From CAVPNY01 sp963706905 (GTDB lineage Bacteria; Chloroflexota; Anaerolineae; Anaerolineales; UBA4823), in NCBI GenBank assembly GCA_963706905.1, contig CAVPNY010000011.1, positions 349,957-413,956 of the forward strand: 64,000 nucleotides of DNA, written 5' to 3'. A program made the position numbers and the translations under genes. This document shows positions 52,787-61,397 of the stretch, one piece after another. The notes beneath the pieces were generated by a model. It saw nothing but the letters and a program-made list of their open reading frames with translations, searched no databases and had not been told where the DNA came from. Each line of letters starts with the position of its first letter. Position 1 is the first letter of the stretch.

Positions 52787-52794
52787 TGTATTCC
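52787..52794. repeat. Target-site duplication, right copy
   Basis: Second copy of TGTATTCC adjoining the right inverted repeat of the insertion sequence; identical to 51550-51557. Confidence 0.9.
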
Positions 52795-52878
52795 ATTGTG
52801 ACTTACTCAAATCTATATTAACCATAACACTCATGGCTACAATAGTAGCGTTACATTTTTCTGCAAAATTAGTATAAA

Positions 52879-55800
52879 ATGGTGAATATGGCGAAATTGA
52901 AACGAGAAATAACAGGACCTAGAGTTCAGACACTCCTTTTCTTCTTCCTGGTTTTCATTGTTTCTTATCAATTTATTAAACCCCGTAAATCATCAAAAGA
53001 TATTGAAATTGTTGGTAACCGGGCTTACTTAGCCTCGGGATCAGCTGGAATTGATATTTTAGATATATCAGATCCAGGAAATCCAATTTCAATCGGATCC
53101 TACGATACCCAAGGAAGTGCAAATCAAATTGCAATCAGTGAAGACTATTTATTCGTTGCTGACGGCAGCGACGGTCTACTAATCCTGGATATCTCTGATC
53201 CTGCGAATGTTCATCAGATCGGAAAATTCGATACACCTGGCAATGCTGAAGATGTAGCTTTTAAAGGCAAAGAATATATTAATCGCTGATGGAAGGACCG
53301 GTCTCATCGGGATTAATGTAAGTGATCCAGCAGATCCACAAGCACTGTCAGAAGCTCCGTTATTTAAAACCGAAGGCCAGGCTACTCAAATTGTTATAGA
53401 TGGCAATTTTGGATACATCGCTGATACCAGAAATAATGTATCGATCATCAACATCTCAAACCCAGCCACACCAACCTACGTGAGTAATTATCAAGCTCCT
53501 ACCGAGGTGTCTGGCATAGTAGTTGTTAACAATAGGGGATACCTGGCTGCAGAACAGAGCGGATTAATTATTTTAAATATCAGAGAATCCTTCAGCTCCA
53601 GAACAGATCGCGATTTACGACACTCCAGGAGTTTCTAAATCTATCGCGCTCTCCGGCAATTACGCATACGTAGCCGATGGCAGAGCAGGCATTCGCATTC
53701 TGGAAATCAACAGTCCACAGAACATTGCCGAGGTGGGACATTTTAGTCAAGTGATCGACGCTAACTACATTGCTGTCAAGGACAAATACATTTATCTAGC
53801 CGATGGATACGAAGGATTGCGTGTTATAGATCAGAACCTCAATATTTCCTTCGAGATGGTCAGTCCCTCCAATTTGCCTGGAAATGCAGTGGATGTGGCT
53901 GTCCGGGAGAATTATGCATTTCTGGCGAGCGAAAGCCAGGGCATCAGAGTGCTGGATACATCTAATCCACAGCAACCATTCGAAGTTGGCTTGTTTGACA
54001 CTCCCGGACAGGCGGTCAGCGTCACCACAGCCGGCGATTATATCTATGTCGCGGATCGAGAGGGCGACTTGCGTATCTTGTTTATCTCTGGATCAGATGC
54101 TGATACAGTCGAATTGGCTGAGAAATCCCGCCTGGACTTACCTGGAGAAACCTTCGACATTCTGGTCGATGGAAACATTGGGTATGCGGCAGCCGGAAAT
54201 GGCGGCTTTAGGATTATTAATCTTGAAGATCCAGGCGCTCCACAACCAGTTGGAGCCGAAGAACGGGCGGAAAACGCGATGAGCGTGGCAGTCCTGGGAG
54301 ATTATGCTTATGTCACCGGTGGCGCCAATGGATTATATATAGTCAATATCACGGACCGGACTAAACCCGCGGTGATCGGTTATATCGATACGCCAGGCGA
54401 GGCCAGTTCAGTCAGCGTGATTAAGACGATCAGTGGAAACGAGCGGATTTTCGCCTTCGTTGCAGATGGGGATGGCGGGATCCGAGTCATTGAGGCGACC
54501 AACCCCCGCCAGCCAATTGAAGTCGGCACCAATACCGCACCTGAATACGCCTATGATCTTCGCATAATCGGGAATTTGGCCTATGTATCGGGGCGAAATG
54601 ATGGTCTGTGGGTAATGGATATCACGGATCCAACAATTCCAAAAGAAATTGGTTTTTATGATTCACCGGGCAAAGCCCTTGGAATCGATGTCCTGGGAGC
54701 GAATGTTTTCGTTGCAGACTACGACCGTGGAATGAGAATCGTCGACGTTTCCAAGCCGACCGCCCCGATCCCTGTAGGATTTTATGACGTGCCGCGCCAG
54801 GTTTCAGATGTATTGGTCAATGAATATGCGTATTTGGTAGATAAGGGGCGCGGTTTGCGGGTGGAGGATGTGAATGACCCGAATGCCATGCGCGAGGTCG
54901 GTTTCTATGATTCGCCTGGCCAGGCACAGGGTTTATTCATCCAAGGAAATTACGCTTATCTCGGGGTGGAGTCGAACTTAAAAAATCCTGGATATATCAA
55001 AACCGACTATTCCTGATGAGACAGGCAGTTTCGGCATCCCTGCACCCGTAACAGCGGTATATGTATCAGGGGATTACGCTTACGTTGCCAATGGAGCAGG
55101 CGGGTTGCGAATCGTCAATATCAAGGATCCTGCACTTCCTGGATCGGCTGGCACATATGATACGCCAGGCAATGCGCTCGATGTGGTTAATCCGGAAATT
55201 ATGCCTATATTGCGGATGGAGGCAAGGGCTTTTCGATTGCAAATGTCAGTGATCCAAACCGACCACAAACTTCCAGCGTGCTGAACCAATTCACCGATTT
55301 GCGCTCAGTGATCGTATTGGGGAACAATGCTTTTCTGGCTGACGGCGTTAATGGTATCTTCACGATCAATATCGAAAAGCCGGCGGCTCCTGAGCAGGTT
55401 AGCGCTCTGGACACACCTGGAATTGCTCAGGATCTGGCAGCATCGGATAATTTTCTTTTCATTGCAGATGGGCAGGGAGGTATTCAAGTCGTTTATATTC
55501 TGCACCCCGATGATCTAAATGCTGTAGGATCTACCCAGCCATCCGGGGAGAGCGTAGCTCTGGACGTGGTTCCAAAAGTTATAAAGAAAGGTGAGCCACA
55601 GCATTTTTATGTCTATCTTGCTTCAAACGAGCAAGGCTTGCGGATTTTCGATGCCAGCCAGGCTTTCAAACCAACCCAGATCGGTTTGTACAGCACACCT
55701 GGTGTCTACCCGGTGGGGAGAACGATCCGAGAAGCCATTCCTTCCACGATCGCCTTTCTGTTGGGTCAAGGAGAGAAAGTTTCAGATAAATTCTGGCGCT

Positions 55801-57193
55801 CAATGCGAATGTACACATTCGATATTCTGGTCTTTACTGTAACCATGGTATTCTGGTTGGGTTTTGTTTCGCAATTCGTGCTTCCTGTCATAACGATTGA
55901 TGAGCGCCTGGAAGCAGTCGGTCGCCTGTTCAATTACATGATCGAGAGAAGGGGTTCGGGAGTGTACGTTAAGGGAGGAATTATCTTCAAAGCCCAGGGG
56001 ACTACCGAACCTGTAATGATTGATGATCCCAAGACAAACAGGCCAGGAGTCCTTTTGGTGGATGCCGGCAGTGCGGTAGTCCTCAAAAATCTCCTCCAGC
56101 AAATGGAATTTTAGTGCAAGGTCCTGGTCTGCATTTCACCAATAACCGGCGCATCATTGGAACAGCAGACCTAAGACCTCAGGTGCGCACGCGTCCGTTG
56201 GTACATGGTTTCACCCGGGATGGTATCGAGGTAAAGACCAACGTTTTTGTAGTATTTACCATCGGTGAAAAGCCTGATTTGCTGCATGTGGGATATGATG
56301 GTGAACCAATACCTGTCAATTTGAAGGTAATCAAATTAATCGGGATTGAACCCAATCAAGTCGTTGAATTCGTTGACGAGCTGGATTCTGATGATAAAGT
56401 GGAAATTTATAATACTATCCTAGCTAACCCTGCCTCGACTGGACCGTATGAACAAAGACTGATCAATCCTGGACCACCCTACGAGTTTGATGAGAATCGG
56501 ATTTTTGCGGCGGTCTCTTCGGGAGCGCAAGATGTAGCCGAAGAGAAAATCCTGGACTGGACAGAACTTCCCGTTTATACAGCGGTGGGATTGTTTCGCA
56601 ATATGTTGGCGCAGGAATTATATGATAACCTTTATCTCCCGAAAGAGCCTGAGACATACCCTCTGAATATAATGAGAGGCATCTTCTCGAGAAATGTGCG
56701 CAACCTGGGGATCCTGTCTTACCAGTTTGTAAAGCGAACTGATGGGAATACTCTGGTACCCGGCCACGGTTGGAATCCTGCTGACTTGACTTTTTTCTCT
56801 GTCTTTGATCTTGTTGGATCGAAAGTCCTCAGGAATCGAGGCATAAAGGTGATTTCTGCTGGATTTTCGGATTTGGAGCCAACCAGCGAAAAAGTAAAAG
56901 ATCGATTGTTGGAACGTTGGAGCGCCGGCTGGGAGAAAGAAGCCACTATTATCACCGCAGATCACGAGCTGCAGGCAATGCAAATCCGCAATCTGGCCAG
57001 GGCGGAGGCGCAGGGTGAGATGGTAGCAGCACTCGCGCTTATCTTGGGTACCGCACCCTTATCCGAAGAAGCAATGGCGATTCGGGTTTTTCAGGCACTG
57101 GAAATCGCGGCATCGGATCCGAAAACCCGCCAGTTGCTGCCTGGGGAAACGATCAACATGCTGAATAATCTACAAAAATGGCTGGAGGAGTGA
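52879..57193 (+). pseudogene. Giant LVIVD β-propeller/SPFH membrane protein, read through five single-base frameshifts
   Basis: Joining successive frames gives one protein of about 1,437 residues. A membrane helix at about 15-33 is followed by roughly 19 repeats of 40-48 residues of the LVIVD type (for example NYAYVADGRAGIRILEI, GIRVLDTSNPQQPFEVG, YDTPG). Then come a second helix (FDILVFTVTMVFWLGFVS) and a C-terminal SPFH/band-7 domain (VQGPGLHFT, RTRPLVHGFTRDGIEVKTNVF, ending LRAE-like ITADHELQAMQIRNLARAEA). The propeller should lie outside and the SPFH domain inside the cell. Shifts fall near 53273, 53590, 54983 (one extra A in a six-A run), 55190 and 56088 (one A short in a five-A run). 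Every repair restores the repeat register exactly, so the gene is recently broken or the sequence is faulty. The insertion sequence lies just upstream. Confidence 0.75.
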
Positions 57194-57235
57194 TCCGTTC
57201 TTACTTTTACCTGGAACTAAATTAGATTGAATGCG

Positions 57236-58294
57236 ATGATGTTGGGAGACTATGTAGACGATTTCTTAACAGAGGACGGCGGTGGGGATGTCTTCGCGTC
57301 CTAGTTGTCCTGGGTATCCTGATCGCGTTTATGTACATTGGTAGATTGGGCTTCGAAGATATCGATATGACGGCAGTGGTCGATGCCTGGCGAGCACAAT
57401 ATCCTATCTTGAACGCTGTTCCAGATTTTCTTCTAAAAAGCTGGGCGTTTTTATTTTCCGGCGGCAATTTCCGTTATTTGTTCCTGCCCCTGGCGGCTTT
57501 GGTAGGCGCAATATTCTTTGGATCTAGATTTGTGCAAGATACCTATTTGATCCAGAGGATGCGGACCAGTTTACATTACCTGCTAGCAGCCCTGTTTGGG
57601 ATAAGCTATCCACACCTGACGATCTCAAAAGGAAAAATGGAGGCCATACAAGGGAAGGACAATCTGCTGCAGATGATTGGTGGTCCTGAAATCCTGGATG
57701 TAAGATCCGGCAATCTGGTTCTACTGGAACAATTGTCGGGGGCAAACATGATTTTATCGGAAGAAAACATGATTTTGCTGGAAGATAATAATTATATTAA
57801 CCAACTTTGGAAGATCAAAGAAACGGTCAGTCTGGACGAACAGCATGGTTTTATAGAAGAAGTCAGAGGTCGGAGCAAAGACGGCATTCCGATTCGTGTA
57901 GTTGGGGTAAGTTTTCGTTACAAATTAGCAACCGGGGATCTCCCCACGAACATCATCATACCCACGCTCGCGATTCCCTATCCACATAATGAAGATGCTT
58001 TCAAAAACATGGCATATAATCGACCTGTTACGCGAGACGATGGCATAGTTTCCTGGCACAAGGCAGTAACGGGAGTAGTCGAAGGGGCGATCCGTGAATT
58101 TGTCAACCAACACCAGTTCGATCGGATAACGGCTCCGAATTTCCTGGAAGGTGAACCACGCGAGGAAATTCTGGGTATGATATTCTCTCCGGCAATACTT
58201 CAGCGATTATACGATTTGGGTGCTGAGCTGCATTACACTAACCTGACCAATCTGATCAACCCTACCAACCCTGGAAACAACGGAACTAGAAGAC
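57236..58294 (+). pseudogene. Second SPFH/band-7-like membrane protein, frameshifted and cut at its 3' end
   Basis: It begins 43 bp after the propeller-SPFH gene (ATG at 57236: MMLGDYVDDFLTE). One base is missing near 57278; the repaired frame continues RRWGCLRVLVVLGILIAFMY and on to two or three membrane helices (to about residue 110). A prohibitin-like domain follows (ISKGKMEAIQGKDNLLQ, GIPIRVVGVSFRYKLATGD, GAIREFVNQHQFDR). The protein is cut after LYDLGAELHYTN, where related proteins continue, and the frame runs into foreign sequence. Proximity and shared domain suggest it forms a hetero-oligomer with the SPFH domain of its neighbour. Confidence 0.65.
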
Positions 58295-58330
58295 ATGGCA
58301 AAGGAAAAGTACGTCAGGACGAAGCCGCCC
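58295..58330 (+). other. Junction segment resembling the first codons of EF-Tu
   Basis: In a frame different from the flanking genes, ATG at 58295 reads MAKEKYVRTKPP. EF-Tu proteins begin MAKEKxxRTKPH, so eleven codons match the tuf start before the similarity stops. The last bases (GACGAAGCCGC) also fit the chaperonin frame (D-E-A-A) that follows. The block sits exactly where GC content jumps. It looks like a joint made through short shared sequence, in vivo or during assembly. Confidence 0.5.
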
Positions 58331-59346
58331 TGGCCTCCCCCTATCTCATTACCGATCCCGCTGGGCGTCGCGCCGTGCAGGACGACTGCCGGGTGCTGCT
58401 CTGGGCGGGCCGCATCGAGACGGCCGAGGATGTCGTTCCGCTCCTGACACTGTTGGGCAACTCAGAGGAACGGACGGTGCTGCTGGTGGCCGACGCGGTC
58501 GAAGAGGCGGCCTTGCGCGCCCTCGTTACCAACCACGACCGCGGAGCGATTAAGGCGGTCGTGGTCAACCTGCGGAGCAACGGTGCAAGCCGGGATCCCG
58601 ACCTGGCCGACCTGGCGGTCTTGACCGGAGCAACCGTCCTCGGCCCTGCGCTCGGGCGCTCAATGACGTCGGTCAAGGCCGCAGATCTGGGCCGAGCTCG
58701 CCGGGCCGAAGCGACGGCCGAGGATCTGGTGATCAGCGGAGGCGGCGGCGAGGCGCAGACCAGGCAGACCTATGTCGCAGGGTTGCGCGCCAGGTTGGCG
58801 GCACTCTCCGAAACGGACGCTGAGCGCGATCCCCTCCGCCTGCGCCTGGCGCGCCTGACCGGCGGCGTCGGCGTGCTCAAGGTCGGCGCCTATACCGAGT
58901 ACGAGCGGAAGCTGCTGCATCAGCGTGCCGAACGCGCCATCCGCACATTGGCCCTTGCCTTGAATGAAGGCATTGTGCCAGGCGGCGGCATCGCTTACCT
59001 GGAGGTGATCCCGGCCGTGGAGGCGCTGGCCAAGTCCCTGGACGGTGATGAGCAAGCCGGGGCTCGGATCGTGGCCCGGGCGCTCGAAGCGCCGTTCAGG
59101 CGCATCGTCGCCAACCGCGGCGCGACGACGCCCTCCGCTGCTTTCGCGGCCTGGCAAGGCGCCGGCCCCGGCCATATCTATGATGCGCTCGCTGACCGGG
59201 TGGCGACCGTGGCCGGGTCGGGACTGTACGACCCGGCTGGCGTCCTGCGCGTCGCACTGGAGACCGCGACGAGCGGCGCGAGTGTTGCCCTTACCGTCGC
59301 GGTGATTGTCCTGCACCGCAATCCCGCTCAGAGCCTTGAACCGTGA
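58318..59346 (+). pseudogene. GroEL/Cpn60-like chaperonin, N-terminal ATP-binding third missing
   Basis: About 342 residues correspond to GroEL residues ~195-526: the apical domain (LASPYLITDPAGRRAV, VVPLLTLLGN, DLAVLTGATVLGPALG), the second intermediate segment, and the C-terminal equatorial part (LTGGVGVLKVGAYTEYER, ALNEGIVPGGGIAYLEV). The first ~190 residues, including the nucleotide loop GDGTTT, are absent, because the frame is fused to the SPFH-like gene upstream. The GGM tail is also absent. GC is much higher than upstream. A divergent Cpn60 beside a BNR-repeat gene is typical of some Chloroflexota, but the fragment itself cannot work as a chaperonin. Confidence 0.8.
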
Positions 59347-59359
59347 AGCGGAGGCAGAG

Positions 59360-60305
59360 TTGAGTGAAGCACACCACACGCCAGGGCAGCCCTCACCGAC
59401 ACAGGTATGGGACGTCCAGGCCAATTCGTCATCCGACGCGTGGCTGATCACCGATCTGGGGATCGTGGCACGCGACCGAGACGGTTGGCAACTGATTCCG
59501 CTGCCGTCCGGACGTCATCGATATGGGCGGTCCCGGTGCACTGGGCAACGCCGAGGGTGTTCACTGGATTGCCGGAGGGCAATCGGCGCTGATTCGCACC
59601 ACCGACGACGGCGCGTCATGGGGTTTCTGTTGGCTGGATGGCGTTCAGCAGATCGTCGCCTGCATCGCGGCCTCGCCGCGCTTCTGGGCCGATCGGGCAG
59701 TGCTGGCTGGCACCCTGGGCGCCGGGGTGTTGCGCTCCACGGACGGCGGGCGGCGCTGGCTGTTGAGCAACTTCGGTTTGCAGGACTTCACCATCCTGGC
59801 ATTAGCGACCGCAGGGGATTGGACGCGCCGCGAAGTGGCCTTTGCCGGAACCCTGGATGGCGTCTACCGTTCGATCGGCGGGGGCCGCGCCTGGAAATTT
59901 GCCGGCCTGGATGGGTTGGCGATCCAGGCGCTGGCGGCCAGCAAGCGGTACGCCGAGACTGGCCTGGTGATGGCCGGCTCGGAGGAGGCTGGCCTCCATC
60001 GCTCCACGGACGGTGGGCGCACCTGGTGGCCCGCCGGCGCTGAGATTGGGCGGACGGCGAGCATCAACGGGCTGTTATGCGTCGCGACTGGGGATGGCGA
60101 GGGGTGGATAGCCGGGACCGATGGGGGATCTTTGTGGCGGTCGGCCGATGCGGGGGATTCGTGGCAGTTGGTCCGCGAGGCTGATCATGCGGTTTTGGCG
60201 CTGGCTGCAGGGCCGGACGCGAGGCTCTATGCCGCCCTCGGTGAAGGCGGGCTGCTCGGCTCAGGTGACGCCGGCCAGACGTGGCAGCCTGTCTTCGCTT
60301 CGTAG
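59360..60305 (+). pseudogene. BNR/YCF48-like β-propeller gene with one frameshift
   Basis: The start is TTG at 59360 (LSEAHHTPGQPSPTQVWDVQ), with GGAGG 5 bases upstream, just after the chaperonin stop. The frame shifts near 59515; removing one base joins WQLIPLPSG to VIDMGGPGALGNAEG. The remaining 260 residues form a seven-bladed propeller of BNR-type repeats: RTTDDGASW, RSTDGGRRW, RSIGGGRAW, RSTDGGRTW, RSADAGDSW and GSGDAGQTW. Similar proteins are found in photosystem-assembly factors and sialidase-like propellers; here it is probably cytoplasmic because no signal peptide is seen. Function unknown. Confidence 0.75.
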
Positions 60306-60716
60306 GATGCGACAGCGATCTCCGCTGACGGGTGGACGCATGTTGAATCACGGTGGCGGAGTTGCTTCATGCAGCCGATACTCCGGGTAGATTGTGAAGA
60401 AATGATGGTCTTCAGAGTGTTCGATCCGCTGAGGGCGCAGTATCACGGACGCGCGCCTCGGAGGGAGGGTTTATCGAGGTTTCTTGCCGGCAGTGGCAAA
60501 GTTCGCCGAGTTGCAAGTCTGAGGGCGCTCATTATGTCACTTCCACGTAACTGAACACGAGACCACTAGCGCAAAATACGAACCCCCTTGGGGGCACTAC
60601 CGTTATGTCAGCCATAATTCTCTAGCGGACGGTTGCCAGCGTGATAGCTCCCCTGCACGCGCCTTCAGCCGCTCCTTGACCCCCCGGCCACCCCCTGCCT
60701 CCACCATGCCCAGCCA
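60306..60716. other. High-GC stretch with no gene I can support
   Basis: 411 bp. Open frames on both strands are short and have no recognisable family. It contains one copy of a 19-bp repeat (60565-60583), immediately followed by CCCCCTTGGGGG, a small perfect inverted repeat. Confidence 0.5.
60565..60583 (+). repeat. 19-bp direct repeat, copy 1
   Basis: ACTAGCGCAAAATACGAAC occurs here and again at 61340-61358 with no mismatch, 775 bp apart. Both copies are followed by a short GC hairpin centred on CTTG or TTG. Confidence 0.85.
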
Positions 60717-61044
60717 ATGACCTACCAACCCCGCGTTGCGTCCTACCAGAGTCCGGACGGCCAGATCGAGTTGGATGCGGTCCAGGGGGCCCGCGCCTTG
60801 GCTAGTGGAGGTCAAATGGCGCAACCGACCAGTGAGCCGTGCTGACCTCGCAGCCTTCGTCCAGAAAGCCCGCGCCGTGGTTGAACGTCTCAAACTGGCG
60901 AGCGCGCTGACACTGTGGCTGGTTTCCGGGGGCGGGTTCAAGGCGTCAGCGCTGGCGTATGCCGCAGAAGCCGGCATCCTGGTCAGCGGCGCGCAGAACA
61001 TGCAAGAACTGGTGGAACTGCTGGGGGTGCGGTTCGGCAAGTAG
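60717..61044 (+). pseudogene. Nuclease-like domain remnant (DUF234-type C-terminal domain)
   Basis: With one base removed from the five-G run at 60783-60787, about 108 residues read as one chain. It contains SPDGQIELDAV and then PWLVEVKWRNRPVSRAD, the D...ExK core of the PD-(D/E)XK fold that ends a class of bacterial and archaeal AAA ATPases. The ATPase part that should precede it is missing upstream. The piece is therefore a remnant, with both truncation and a frameshift. Confidence 0.5.
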
Positions 61045-61339
61045 GGTGGCGCAACGATCTGTGAAAGCTGGCGGATCACCGCAGCGCTCACAGTAGATGG
61101 GCGTGGGGGCTGACTTCCCCTGCCGCACTTTCGCCCCCGACCACTTCGGCGCATGGTAACTGCACCTGGACCCCATTACACCCTGGCGGACCCTGTGTCC
61201 CCTCTTCCAATCGAGGCTTCCGCGTCACCCGCAACCGTTCGCGGCCGACCCAGATCGATCAACACCGCGACTTCGCCCAAGCAGGCTCACCAACGGGTCA
61301 GATGCAGGACAGCGGCGCTGAGGCGGTTGAGCGGGTGAT

Positions 61340-61358
61340 ACTAGCGCAAAATACGAAC
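61340..61358 (+). repeat. 19-bp direct repeat, copy 2
   Basis: Identical to 60565-60583. This copy sits directly upstream of the promoter of the MmeI-like gene, with GCCTTGCGGC after it. Confidence 0.85.
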
Positions 61359-61361
61359 GCC

Positions 61362-61390
61362 TTGCGGCCAGGCAAAAATCGCGGTATCAT
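61362..61390 (+). promoter_or_regulatory. Promoter of the MmeI-like gene, giving a leaderless mRNA
   Basis: TTGCGG (61362-61367) and TATCAT (61385-61390) are spaced by 17 bp. The ATG at 61398 lies only 7 bp past the -10 box, so transcription should begin at or next to the start codon. There is no ribosome site. Confidence 0.6.
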
Positions 61391-61397
61391 AGCCGCC

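Larger units (their letters stand above)
61045..61397. other. Intergenic stretch before the restriction-methylation gene
   Basis: 353 bp. No gene on either strand stands out; a minus-strand frame with a single CxxC (YCERCGD) is too weak to call. It ends with the second 19-bp repeat and a promoter. Confidence 0.5.

Noticed and set aside
57331..59346. A single 671-codon open frame that joins SPFH and chaperonin segments
   Set aside because: The two halves belong to unrelated families, the first lacks its end and the second lacks its beginning, and composition changes at the joint. A natural fusion protein is much less likely than a chimeric joint.
58660..59451. Minus-strand open frame of about 263 codons opposite the chaperonin
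   Set aside because: It is the antisense shadow of the chaperonin frame in high-GC DNA and has no recognisable motif.
60603..61154. Minus-strand gene of about 183 codons in the high-GC tail
   Set aside because: Its product is Ser/Arg/Pro-rich, typical of antisense frames in GC-rich coding DNA, and lies opposite the nuclease remnant.
60946..61176. Small minus-strand zinc-ribbon protein (YCERCGD)
   Set aside because: Only one CxxC pair, no ribosome site, and it overlaps the nuclease remnant; too weak to report as a gene.
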